Positions 30,432-44,774 of a DNA stretch of 64,000 bases are shown piece after piece (positions within the stretch are counted from its first letter, which is position 1; the number at the start of each line of letters is the position of its first letter). A program made the translations under genes and the position numbers. Location: assembly GCF_008831285.2 (NCBI RefSeq), contig NC_045149.1, forward strand, positions 12,404,629 to 12,468,628, written 5' to 3'. This DNA is from Nymphaea colorata. Its lineage: Eukaryota > Streptophyta > Magnoliopsida > Nymphaeales > Nymphaeaceae. The notes beneath the pieces are model-generated. The model saw nothing but the letters and a program-made list of their open reading frames with translations. It did not search any database and had not been told where the DNA came from.

Positions 30432-30482
<51 letters not shown>

Positions 30483-31184
30483 CCTTATGCCCACATTTTT
30501 TAAAGTTGTTGTGCTTGTACCTGCATCTGCTTCCTCGTATACGAATTCATACCCATATTCATGTGACTTAGGGCATAAGAATAATTCAGTTCATCGCTCA
30601 TGCATTTCGAGTGGCTAAATTCCTCTTTTGTGGTAGAGTATTCTTGTAACTAGGCACTCAACCATCTCAATCGTAGTTATTTTGAGGATATCCAAGAATT
30701 TTGGTGTTAAATCCTTCCAATGATGGATATCCAGCTAGACAAAATAAAATTATTTTTCCTTTTCAAATAACAGAAAGTCATGATCATGCGTTCCATAATT
30801 TTGAAAGGTTTATGATGATTAGTGAACTTTTTAACCAATTCCCCTCATTTTAAGTCATTTCCAATCATTTCAATAAATTTTCAAGAACTTTTAGATGAGT
30901 TTCATGATATTTTATTTTAAATTTACCAAGGTTTCCTTAAATATTTTTTAAGTGGATTCATTGGATTTTGCTTGAATTTCAAAACCATTTTTAATTTTAC
31001 TTAAATTCGACCAAATTTCGCGCCAATTTCACTTGAATTGCACTTGATTTTCAAGGCAATTTCAATCTTATGTTGTGTTAATTTGCATAGCATCAAATCT
31101 TAATATATCTAAAATCAATTTCTCTTAAATTTCACTAAATTTCATAAATAAATCTATGTGATTTTCATATTCGCCTGAATTTTA
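29603..31184. other. Intergenic AT-rich stretch
   Basis: It contains a TA microsatellite at 30434-30478. Positions 30780-31180 carry many degenerate AATTTCA-type words. No gene is seen. Confidence 0.5.
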
Positions 31185-31440
31185 TTCAAATTTCATTCCA
31201 TTTAAGATCCTCTTCCCTATTTACCCATATTTCTTCATCAAATTTCCCCAAATTTCATTCCATTTAAGATCCTCTTCCCTATTTACCCATATTTCTTCAT
31301 CAAATTTCCCCAAATTTCATTCCATTTAAGATCCTCTTCCCCATTTACCCATATTTCTTCATCAAATTTTCCCTAATTTCATTCCATTTAAGATCCTCTT
31401 CCCCATTTACCCATATTTCTTTGTCAAACTCCCCTTCCTT
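31185..31440. repeat. 62-bp tandem repeat, about four copies
   Basis: TTTAAGATCC recurs at 31201, 31263, 31325 and 31387, an exact 62-base period with few mismatches. Sequence further upstream (30850-31190) looks like strongly diverged relatives of the same words. Confidence 0.9.
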
Positions 31441-32315
31441 TTATGCTCACAAAGTCGGAGGCTTCTAGAAACCTCTAGTTCTTCCTCCTTATCTTTGCTT
31501 TTCTAAGCTTTCTTCTTTAATTGCCCTTTTTCTTTTCTTTTTTTTGCCTCTTTCTCTCTCACTCTCCCTCATCAATCTTGCCCGATTGTTTTAGGCCTCT
31601 TTCATCGGAAGTTCCTATTGAGCTATTATGTTGTACTATTTATTCATGGTTCCCTTCTTGTGGCAAAGTTTGAGTAACGTTGCCTCTCTCTCTCTCTCTC
31701 TCTAGCTTTCTTTTGCTGTCAACTTTCTCCTCCCTACATGGCTACATCTATCTCCCTCACGCTAGCCCTCTTTCTCTCTTTTCACTGTTCCCTTCTTTTG
31801 TTCCTCTTCCTCTTTCCCTGTATCTCTTTCTTTTTCTTCTTCTCTTCTTCCCTTTCTCCTTCACATCCCTGCTGCTTCATAGCCCCTTAGGCTCAGACAA
31901 TCCTCCACCTGCTGTCACTACTTGAACATTGTTGTGAGTCAGTTGATGGTATAAACTATAAACAAACAAATGTATTATACATGCCAAAACCATTAAAATC
32001 AATCATGCTCAACATAGAGAAGCTAGCGGAAGCATACCGTGTCCATCGCACAATTGGAAAATAATCCGGTGGATCTTCTAGAGCCTTCAAAGGTGTGACA
32101 CAAAATCCTCTAAGATGGAAATCAAGGAAATCACATAATAGAATTTTTCCTAACCTTGAGCCTTAGGGACCTCAACCCTATTTATTAACTTATGAAGGTT
32201 TAAAAGATTATTATGTCCATCATAAACTATATATGGATCCTCTCTAGTTTCTATACAAATAATTCATGTTAAATTAGATGATACCGACTCAAACTTATTA
32301 GATCACCTTAAGTTG
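31441..32315. other. CT-rich low-complexity stretch and spacer
   Basis: Positions 31540-31890 are heavily pyrimidine-rich, with a CT microsatellite at 31683-31703. The open frame within it encodes only Ser/Leu/Phe low complexity, so I do not call a gene. Confidence 0.5.
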
Positions 32316-32323
32316 TGTCTATC

Positions 32324-32515
32324 CAAGGGCAGAGCCAGGGTAGGATGGGCCTTGGCCCCTACTCAAAATTTAAAAAAAAAAAAAAGTACATGTAAATCTT
32401 GACAAATTTCATTTGTTTTATTTTTAAAATTTTGAAAAATGATATTTCAGCCCTAATCAAAATTTAGAAACTATAATTCGGTCTCCCTCATTAAAAATTT
32501 CTGGCTCCGTCCCTA
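32324..32515. mobile_element. hAT-type MITE (192 bp)
   Basis: It is flanked by a perfect 8-bp duplication TGTCTATC (32316-32323 and 32516-32523). The imperfect inverted ends are CAAGGGCAGAGCCAG and, inverted, TAGGGACGGAGCCAG. It has an AT-rich interior and no ORF. A degraded relative lies at 40594-40763. Confidence 0.8.
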
Positions 32516-32523
32516 TGTCTATC

Positions 32524-33284
32524 TATACAAATAACATGTAATGTACGATAATGTGACATATATAGGCCCACCAAATATATTTTTAACATCAGTTTGGCAA
32601 TCCTCGCCTATTGTTCACCTCATGTTCCTCCCTCCTGCTCATGGCCAACCAGTCCTTTGTCGGCCATTCCTTACTACAGGCGATAGTCAAACATACCAAC
32701 TCAGTAAGAAAAGAAATTTTGCTTATACCAGTTCATGTGAGGAAAGTCATGTCTTATATCCAATGGATGCTTGGATACAAGCAGCAAACAGTTTACCAGA
32801 TAGAAAAACCTACCACAACAAAATGCTATATGACAAATAAAATATCAGAAGAGCAGGCAAAAACGAATATCAGAATAGTAATTTTACTTGATTGCATAGG
32901 ACTTTTCACTGGCTAACAGATAAATCAATCAATATTGTAGAAGACAAAATTCCCAAAACACATTATTGTGCCTTTCTTTCTCTATGGAAGTCCAAGTGGG
33001 GAAACATATCTGAACTCTCAGGGAACCAACAGCCAACAGTCTTTTTGTCTTCACCCTAAGATTTACACCCAGCTTTAGTTTACACAAAAGTGATGGACAG
33101 AGGAACTGAACCCTGACTGCCTATCTCACATCTATGGCCCAACCCCCTACCATCAACCACTTTGGGTTTATTACTCCTAGACTTCAACCAAAAGTCCATT
33201 TTCGAATACATGCATAATACCCTGAAAAGGTTGTAGCCACTGCCCTTGAAGTTTAGGATTACTTTGGAATTTGAGTGAAACACC
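32524..33284. other. Intergenic stretch
   Basis: Two overlapping frames of about 100 codons lie near 32541-32916, but neither shows a recognisable motif or likely splice partner. I see nothing else. Confidence 0.4.
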
Positions 33285-33620
33285 TACATGAAAATGAATA
33301 CAGTTTACAACACCTAAGAAAGGAGCGGGGAGAGGATGGGAGTGATGCTCCAAAGAGGATGTAAACCCTTGTCTGTTTCTTTGCCCCTAGAATCCAGGAC
33401 TTTTTCGGGACCTGAGTGAAATACCTCTATGAAAACAAATATAATTTACAAACACCTACATGAAAATGAATACAGTTTACAACACCTAAAAAAAAGAACA
33501 GGGGAGAGGATGGGAGACATACTCCATAACCCCTTCTCTCTTTCTTTGCCCCTAGAATTCAGGACTGCTTCGGAACATGAGTGAAATACCTACATAAAAA
33601 CAAATACAATTTACCATGCC
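33285..33620. repeat. Imperfect ~170-bp tandem duplication
   Basis: ATACAGTTTACAACACCTAA recurs about 170 bases apart (near 33299 and 33469). It is followed in each case by a GGGGAGAGGATGGGAG segment and a TTTGCCCCTAGAAT segment. A partial third unit precedes it near 33230. Confidence 0.75.
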
Positions 33621-35913
33621 TTTTGGGGGAGAGGGATGGTGAGGCCAGAATACCCAAAAAGGAGTCTAACCTCTTCCCCTTCTCCCCCACCCCCACAAAT
33701 CGATGGCTGTTATGGGTAAGGCTGAGCAATAGGCCGGCTCAGCCCAACAAAGAGTCGGGCTCTGGCTGGGCCACAGCCTATGACTGTGAACCGGACCCAG
33801 CCTGACATCCAAAACCTGAGCCCGGCAACATTTAAAAATATTTTTTTCATATAAAATAATATATATATATATATAATTAATCATAAAATATATGTAATTA
33901 TATATATCATTCAATAAAATTAAAAATAACTTATCAGGCCAAATCGGAGGGAGTCGGTAAACCGGGCCCCAACAACTTATCGGGCCAGCCTGGTACCTAA
34001 TTTTTGGGCTTGAACCCTGTCCAAGTTGGGCGAGGCACAGCCTTAGCTTTGGAACCTAGGTGAAAAACCTAAATACAATGCCCGTCATAACCTTTTCCAC
34101 ATTGGATCTAATGTTCATGTCCTCACTATATTCAAGATCCATGAGAAGGTATTTATTTTAGTGGATACAGTGTAAAGTAGGTCAGTACAACTGCAATAAC
34201 GTCAAAGATGTCCTTATCTTAATGTGGAAACAGCTTTGGCTAAAACATTGACGGTACAAATTTGAAATGCTTTCAGATACAGTTAAAACATAAATATTAG
34301 GATATAGATAACCACTTTAGGTACCGTAAGCATACATAATTCCTTTTTCATTCTTTTTGTTTTCACTTGTATGGCTATAAACGACAAGTTTACTGTTCCT
34401 TACTAGTTTCATGAACATTATTGTTTAGCACTTTTTTCAGTTTCCCTATACATTTTTATAAGGTCTAAACATTTACTGTAAGTTGCATAATTTTTGGCAT
34501 CGCGGAAAATCTCATAAAGGAGACTGGCTAAGAAAAGGATTTATAGCTGTGGAAGCAACTCAGCGATCCAAATCTGGAACAATCTTTGTCCGGTTAGACT
34601 AGATTTGACACCTTCGAGAATGCTGGCGCCCCCCATTTTGTCCTAGCCACATATAACCAAAACCCCACCAGTGCAACATCTTTTCACCCTTCACAGCATA
34701 CATCTCTCCTTTATGATTGTGTTTGTGGCACAGGTGTCTTTAAGGTCAGATAACTCTTTACCTTTAAGATCAGATAACTCCTTACCTGAATTGCAATAAA
34801 GTATATAATATAGTTTGGCTAATGACCTAGACTTCGATTTTCTGATAAGCCTACTTGTGGACAGTAGGTCGGCTCAGTAACTCCAACACATTTCTAGTGT
34901 TATCATGCATATGAATGCAAGACATATTGACAAATTCCAAGATATAAACTTAAAGAGGGATAAAGGAAGCCCTTGTTGATGCAAGCTATGTAAGTAAGCT
35001 ATATCAATACAAATATGCGTGATTGTTGGCATGTATGGTTAACAATGTCAAAACAAGTTTTTCTACGATAGGGAATTAAAATTGCAAAAGCAAAATTCTG
35101 ATGCATAACTGGAACTCGTATTTTTGATGTCGTTGAAAACAGCATGTTGCCATATAGTAAGGAAATTAGTAGAAAACAGTCAACAGACATTATATTCCAC
35201 AGCCATGGTAACAACCACAAGCGCTAGAAAGACAAAAATATGCGAAATTGGTATTCAATGTCAAATACTTGGAGAGTCCCGATCACGTGACACTAGGAAA
35301 CTGACAATTCATATAAAACTGGTAGAAACAAAAAGTAGTCAATCTGCAGATCCGGCTCTGGATCATATACGCATCCTCTTGGCCCATATTGTTCAATAAA
35401 CAATTCTAGTGCAGATGTCAATAGGATATATCATGCACATATAAGACCGAGCAATATGTGGCTCCTTTTTTGCTGACATGCATGGTCGCACAAGTTATTA
35501 CTCACCATGCGTCCGTGCTAATAGACCACTCCATAGTTTATCTGTTAAGGTTCAACCATTACCCTGTGATGGCCAAGATAACATGAAACAATGACAGAAG
35601 CAATATGCAGAAATGACACAGTAGAACACTCGAACGCTAGAGAAAGCATAGATAAAGGATGGAAACTGAGTTGTATTAACACTTATCTTGTAAGAGATGA
35701 TGAGTTTCTTCGTGCTGTTTTACATATCATACATCATTAAATCAGCATCCAGTGTGTATAATACATACAATAGAAGGAAAGGTGCCCAATGTAGACAACC
35801 CCACCAATTATATACAAGGAGGCGACAATGTTGCACTACTAAAATCTAGTGCATACAATGTAATCCATGCCTCGGAAAGATGAAACTAATCTTAAAGATT
35901 TTATACACTGAGA
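33621..35913. other. Intergenic stretch and probable 3' UTR of PYRP2
   Basis: Positions 33715-34030 are rich in GGGC/GCCC words, resembling a decayed dispersed repeat around an AT-rich core. The stretch just below 35914 is probably PYRP2 3' UTR. No other gene is recognised. Confidence 0.45.
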
Positions 35914-37044
35914 CTACCAGAAATCAACTGCAATAGATGTGGATGTTGATGGATCCTCTTCCAGCTCTACCTCTGTTTCTTGCATTTCAAACTCCGTTTC
36001 TATATCAGCAAGATTCTTCAAATCCACTATAGATAGCTCGTCCAATCTTCTGACTACCAAATCAGCAGCACCCAATTCATACATTGGATGCTTACCTGCA
36101 ACTGCTATACATTTCATTTTAGCATCATGGGCGGCTTCAACAGTTGAATTTGAATTGCCAAAGACAATACATCGTTCAGGTATCAAATTAAGAAGTTGTG
36201 AAGCATAACTGAACATCTCTGGATCGGGTTTGCCTCTATGTACATCATCAGCTGCAACCACAACAGCAAAAACATTTGCAATATTGATGGCTCCTAGAGC
36301 CATTTCTAAATGGTTCCTAGGCCGTGTAGATACTAGAGCCATAGGTATCTTATATTTCATCAAATTCAAAGCAAATTCCTGTGACCCAGCTCGAAGCCTG
36401 TAAAATCCACCATGAAGGCTTTGATAGATCTCTTCCTTCCTCAACCCCATTCTTCTCAATTCAGCAGGATCCCTGGACCAGCACAGAACCTCGGAGATAG
36501 CTTGCTCATTCTTCATTCCTTCTATTCTTCTCAAAATGAAACCAGGAGGTGGTTGTTTACCCTCTTCTTGGGCTAACATTAACCAAGACCTATTCTCCAG
36601 ATCAGAGGATTCTTCAATAATGACTCCTTCCATTTCAAAAATGACCCCTAGCCAACCACAGCCCATGCGTTCTTGACGAAGCAAAGGGTTTGCCAACGAA
36701 GGGTCATCTGCTTTGTTTGGTGGCGGCCACAGTTTAGGACCTAAACTTCTTTCTGTGGCATAATTCAGAGTCCCAGGAAATCTGTCCCCTTCCCTAGATG
36801 ACCGGGCTTCTTTTGTTAGCTCCATTGCAAACGCTCGGATTTCAGACTTTGCACTGTAAAGGCTTGTCATGTTGACCCTTGGATTTCTTGGTTTGAGCCC
36901 TTGACCAGAAAAATCAGAAATGAACATGGCGTGTTGAGAATAACTGAATCGCATTTTATCCTTGTAGCAAACATGGAGGTTATCAGGGGATCTTTGATAC
37001 ACAGGCCTGTAACTGACCAGAGGTGCCGCGGCTATCGTATCCAT
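35914..37044 (-). CDS. PYRP2: 5-amino-6-(5-phospho-D-ribitylamino)uracil phosphatase, plastid (PyrP2)
   Basis: A 376-residue protein in one coding exon, about the length of the Arabidopsis enzyme. It removes the phosphate from 5-amino-6-ribitylamino-uracil phosphate, a step of riboflavin synthesis in plastids. Residues 1-110 are low in acidic residues at first and suit a transit peptide plus linker. The HAD-fold core spans about 128-345. Motif I reads FEMEG (E137, E139) where most HAD enzymes have D-x-D; motif II is the Ser-Thr pair at 239-240; the motif III Lys is K272 in HRGKPDPEMF; motif IV is near FGNSNS, 295-300. The substituted motif I seems, from memory, usual for this subfamily. The C-terminus is acidic. 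The start has a good context and no upstream in-frame ATG is needed. Confidence 0.92.
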   Translation of the reverse strand: MDTIAAAPLVSYRPVYQRSPDNLHVCYKDKMRFSYSQHAMFISDFSGQGLKPRNPRVNMTSLYSAKSEIRAFAMELTKEARSSREGDRFPGTLNYATERSLGPKLWPPPNKADDPSLANPLLRQERMGCGWLGVIFEMEGVIIEESSDLENRSWLMLAQEEGKQPPPGFILRRIEGMKNEQAISEVLCWSRDPAELRRMGLRKEEIYQSLHGGFYRLRAGSQEFALNLMKYKIPMALVSTRPRNHLEMALGAINIANVFAVVVAADDVHRGKPDPEMFSYASQLLNLIPERCIVFGNSNSTVEAAHDAKMKCIAVAGKHPMYELGAADLVVRRLDELSIVDLKNLADIETEFEMQETEVELEEDPSTSTSIAVDFW

Positions 37045-38180
37045 GATTTTTCACCTACTGAAATACCGCCCAGATGGTCTAAATCAAATGCCTTAATGCA
37101 ATGGAGAAGACGGTATCCTTGATGTGTGCTTCAATTCACCTTCACCTTATTGACAAGGAATCCAGAAGCCTGATTCCAGATTTCCAAATCCACAAGAATC
37201 AGAAGAGTTCTCTTAAGTGATACTTCTTTACTTCGGAATTTGCTGTTTTCACATATTAAAAACAAAAGATCAGTCTTTTCCTTCAGCTAGATCACAGCCT
37301 AATATAAGCTATAGAAAAAAAGGCACAACTTTCTGGTTTTTGCTTCACTGGAGCATCAAACAAGCACTTGCACAGGATCAAACTGGGTTACAAAGGCACT
37401 TCCCATCTCAACGAGCTTTCTAAATCAACATTCAACTCCATAATTTTGGAACCGATGCTGAGATAGTGGTCGAAAACGAAATAGAACAGAGTTTTATCCC
37501 TTTTCAATCAAATTCCAGCAACTTTTATGTTACAAAGCTACACAATATTTCTTTTCTGAATTATCAGAGAAAAATTAAGAAACAAGGAAAATAAAAGCTA
37601 TATGATGCCATTTTTCATGAAACACTACAAATCAAAATTAAACTATATAGTTTTCGAATACCCAACAGAAATACACAATAAAAAGAGGGAAAAGAGGACC
37701 TCTTCTCCACGTTCAAACAAATTCTGGGATGTTCTCAACACACAGCAGCAGCTTCCCACAACCAAGGTTATTCCAAACCTACTTGCCCAAGGAAGGAAGA
37801 AGGAGAAGTTGTAAACAAAGGAAAAAAAAAACGCAACCGGAACTGTTCCAACCCCAAAAAGACAATATAGAAACGCATCAATTTCATACCCAAACAAACT
37901 CTACCGATCCAACTACCAAAAAAAGAGAAGGAGCAGAAAGAACGGATTTTTTTCCAGCTTTGACAACTAAACAAACAAACAAAAAGCAGAATTATGGCTA
38001 CCAACCAAACACGAATACGATATATAGAAATTAAGAGAAAACGCAGATAATATAGAACCTGTGGTAGATCCAACGTGCAGAAACCTGGTGGGAGAATCAG
38101 AGAGAGCGAGGAGAGATCGCTTGATATGTTACGGAAAATCAGAACTTCAGAATCTAGATGCTCTGTCTCTCCCTCACCCT

Positions 38181-38215
<35 letters not shown>

Positions 38216-38230
38216 CCCTGGCCTTTCCTT
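37045..38230 (-). promoter_or_regulatory. PYRP2 upstream region with possible 5' UTR intron
   Basis: On the minus strand a donor CCACAG|GTTCTA lies near 38058 and an acceptor TTTCAG near 37060, just before the start codon. This suggests a leader intron of about 1 kb. A CT/GA microsatellite at 38189-38213 lies at the presumed transcription start. This is inferred from splice-site sequence only. Confidence 0.4.
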
Positions 38231-38791
38231 TGCGTGCGCGTGCCTGTGTGATTTACATACACGTTATACTTCAACCGGCTGTTGCAGGTAATTTCGTTGT
38301 GAAGTATCCGTTGCTTACCGACACGAGGGGGTTACGCGACGAAGAACGAATGACCGAAATCGCCGTTACCAACTGCACAAATCACATAAACGCCCTGCGA
38401 TCGACTTTTGTTTTTTAAACCTAGATTTAAAAAACTTGACCACACCATTAGGCGACCCACGTTTAAGGGGTTGGATCATGGATGTTCCAATTTTTACAAC
38501 GGTTGTCAGGTTTCGGTGCATTAGAACGCCTCTTCACGTTTCCGTGTATTATTTCTTGATAAGAACAAAGGTAAGAAAGGGCTATCAATTAAAACTATAA
38601 TTTAACTTCTATAACAAAAAATTCCTACGTCCATTCATATTCTTTTGGATTGCAATTCATGGCAAACATAATATCTATGTTAAAAATTATGTTATAAGTT
38701 TACCTAGACCTTCAAGCAAGTCAAAATTAATAGCCGTTAAAAAAATTTCCAAAACTAATAGCGGTTAAAAAAATTTGGTGGAAGAGCACTT

Positions 38792-38853
<62 letters not shown>

Positions 38854-39767
38854 AATATTTACGATTCTTATTTAAAAATAAAAAACTTTTAAGAAACTGC
38901 CGACACCAATCACAATGTAGCTATGCTATTAGTTGAAACCTTAAAAGTATAAAAATATGATTTTGAAATTTTAGACCAAAGGCCATTTCTCCTAAATAAC
39001 TATTTCAAAAAAACAAGGACCTTCTTCCCATTTAGATTTTTTATTCAATCCATGTTTAACTTTTTTTTATTGAATATTGACTTTTTTGTAATTTTCACAG
39101 AGATATCATCAAATTCACACCTGCATTTTCCAGTGCATCACAAATTGTTCATTTCATGATAAAGTTATTTTTTGGAACTATTTGAGCCAGCAAATTTGTT
39201 GTCTAAGCACCATTAATTCAAAAAAAAGATGGTTATAATAAAATGATAGAAGGTCACCGGCCAAATAACTAAGGGCACCAATATATGAATTGGTAAATTG
39301 GAGACCACCAATGTGAAATAAATCACATTTTTTGGCCTCGGTGAGCAATTTCCCACTCAATGGCTTGGCCCTGAAATAGCATTTCAAACAAAACTGCATG
39401 ACTGGATACTAAATTATTCATATTAATGAAGTCACAATCTAAAAAGAAAGAAGAAGAAAAAGAATGATTAAGCAGATAAACGTATGGTTTGTATGAAAAA
39501 AGTTTTAAAAATATATAATAATTAATGCACAGATAAATTCAATATATTTCCAATTTTATCCTCTTGGTGCCAATAAAATGTTATCTTTGGTTTTCTAATT
39601 ACCAAGCTGATCTAAACCCACGCCAAATCATGTGAAGAAACACATGTTGGGAGGTAACCAAAGCCACCAAAAAAAAAAAAAGTTTTACCGAGCCTTTGGT
39701 TGGCAAATTCTAGACTATTTGCTTACTCAAATGACTAACCTTCATACAATAAACGAGCATGCACAAA
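38231..39767. other. Intergenic with TA microsatellite
   Basis: A TA run occupies 38795-38852. The rest is AT-rich with no recognised gene. Confidence 0.5.
38795..38852. repeat. TA dinucleotide microsatellite
   Basis: Nearly perfect TA repeats. Confidence 0.95.
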
Positions 39768-40230
39768 CAGGGATGTCAATAAATATAATATCCAACCGTG
39801 CTACATAAAAGAAATTGGATATGAAAAAAAAATTGATGTCTTCGATTGAATTCAAATATATGAAATGACATCTGATCTTACTTGGATTCAGATTTAAGTA
39901 AATATTCAGCTAATTCAGATTAAGATCAGATATAGTTTTAAATAAATACCTTATACTCAATATTTATAATATGGTTAGTTTTAAATAAATACCTTATACT
40001 CAATATTTATAATATGGTTTGTTCAGTTTAAAAATCGGATTCGGATGTTAATCTAAATCATATTTGAACCAGATTAAGATTATGAATTCAGATCTCAGTT
40101 TCGAATATGGTATACATTTTTTTTCATCCAAATTTGAATGTGAATTCTAATCCAGATATATAGATATCTGAAAAAAGTGGATATGATAGAGTATATCTAT
40201 GGTTCGAATCTGATTCGCTTGACATCCCTG
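39768..40230. mobile_element. hAT-type MITE with perfect ends (463 bp)
   Basis: The ends CAGGGATGTCAA and TTGACATCCCTG are perfectly inverted. The 8-bp target duplication TGCACAAA flanks both sides (39760-39767 and 40231-40238). The AT-rich interior has a 44-base tandem duplication near 39933-40020 and no ORF. It is non-autonomous. Confidence 0.9.
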
Positions 40231-40593
40231 TGCACAAATTCTAACATTTCTTATGCCGAGGAATATTCTAACCTTTATTAAAGGCAGAATACAAACTCCT
40301 CCGTTATGTGTACATGTCTTTACTCTACGAGTTATGCCAATATCTTCGGTTTATGTAAAGAGTGACACCAATAACGATCGAATGCCGTCATGAAACCGCG
40401 GAACGAACTTGCAAAATTTGTCCGTATTTTTTTCATACATTTAAATGTGTATATGGTTAGTGGTAGACCTAGAAATTTTGGGCTGAAGGCTTCTAGCTTT
40501 AATACATCAAATTCTAATCTTTAAGGGGTAGTTGAGACATAAATAACTAAATGACCACGAGGAGGTTTATGTCAAAGAATATTTGTTTTTTTC

Positions 40594-40763
40594 AAGGGAG
40601 GAGGCAGAAATTTTTAATGAAAAGGGTCGAATTAAAGTTTTTATATTTTGATAGGGGTCAAAATATTATTTTTTTAAATTTTTATGTATGACAAGTGAAA
40701 TTTTTTAAAATTTACATATAATTTTTTTGTTTTTTTTTTTTTGAGGTAGGGCAGGCCCCTAAA
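40594..40763. mobile_element. Degraded relative of the 32324 MITE, opposite orientation
   Basis: The segments GGCAGAAATTTTTAATGA, the GATAGGGGTCAAAAT block and GGTAGGGCAGGCCCCT follow the same order as the reverse complement of 32324-32515. The ends are too eroded to place a target duplication. Another scrap of the family may lie at 40930-40985. Confidence 0.65.
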
Positions 40764-43779
<3,016 letters not shown>

Positions 43780-44001
43780 TGTTGAACAAGAAAAGTTTTA
43801 TGTTTTAGGAGGTTCCTTGTAATATTAAAGAGTTATAAGATCTCTTTAATATTTTCCTTATTTTCCATTGAGTTATTTTGTAAATCCCTTTTTACCCTAA
43901 TCTCTTTTATAAGAGAGATGAGGGTTATCGTAAGGAAAGGTTCTTAAGGTTCAATCTCACGGCAGCTTCTCTCTCTCACTCTTTTCTTCTCCGCTGCAAC
44001 A
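43780..44001 (+). repeat. copia-3 5' LTR
   Basis: TG...CA, 222 bp. A TTTTATAAGAG segment may act as TATA box. It differs from the 3' LTR by one T/C near the end. Confidence 0.96.
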
Positions 44002-44013
44002 TGGTATCAGAGC
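44002..44013 (+). other. copia-3 primer-binding site (tRNA-iMet)
   Basis: TGGTATCAGAGC directly follows the 5' LTR. Confidence 0.96.
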
Positions 44014-44184
44014 TACGGACGTGACTGGAGACTTGAAGCACACAGCCAGCGCGCGGACGTGACGCACACCGTCGGCGATCCTCCGTCTCCTTTCAGGCTT
44101 GATCTCTTCTACTTCCTCCGTCTTCTTTCTTCTTCATCTCTCGCCTGTTCTAGTTGCTGTTTTCCAGCAACGGAACAGTGTGGA

Positions 44185-44224
44185 GGAGTCTATTCACGCT
44201 AGGACAGATGCGTGAATAGACTCC
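44185..44224 (+). other. 15-bp hairpin in the copia-3 leader
   Basis: Arms GGAGTCTATTCACGC and GCGTGAATAGACTCC are perfectly inverted around a 10-base loop (44200-44209), in the untranslated leader RNA. It could be part of a dimerisation or packaging signal. Confidence 0.8.
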
Positions 44225-44655
44225 AGCCGTGGATTTTTCAGAAGTATATATAGTATTGCAGCTGTGTGGGAGTCTGCGCTGATTAATCGCCTATGGTTTG
44301 ATATGTTATATGATCAACGCAGCCAAGTGGAGGACTGCTATCTATGACGTCTATGGCAAGTTTATGTTGATTGTTTTATTTGCTGTCATTATTCATGATC
44401 TCTGAAGGATAAACTGTGGTACAACAGCGTTAGATGCATAAATAGATAAGTCGTTGGTCAGCGCAAACAATACAAACAGTGGGGATTCGTTTTCAGTTGT
44501 GGGCTTGCTGGTAGCAGCGTTTTTCTGTCTTCAGATTGCAGTCTTCTTTGTTGTGGTATTGCTGTCAACAGTTGGACAGCACGTTGATTGTTTCTGCGCA
44601 TCTAACGTTGCCGTGTGGGACGTCGGTTCTTGTTGATCAGTTTCTTTCTCAATAG

Positions 44656-44658
<3 letters not shown>

Positions 44659-44735
<77 letters not shown>
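44659..44735. repeat. TA microsatellite in the copia-3 leader
   Basis: A TA run of about 75 bases lies only 40 bases before the gag start. Confidence 0.95.
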
Positions 44736-44737
<2 letters not shown>

Positions 44738-44774
44738 TCTCGCTATTGGTGGTTGATCTCTTGTGGACAGATTT

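Noticed and set aside
31680-31925. Small secreted or membrane protein from a Leu/Ser-rich frame
   Set aside because: The frame lies in a CT microsatellite and pyrimidine-rich tract; low complexity explains both openness and hydrophobicity.
33581-33805. Possible gene near the GGGC-rich block
   Set aside because: The frame spans obvious repeat sequence and has no recognisable domain or splice partner.
44454-44636. 60-codon upstream ORF in the copia-3 leader
   Set aside because: It starts without an ATG in good context and shows no motif; hydrophobic composition comes from T-rich sequence.
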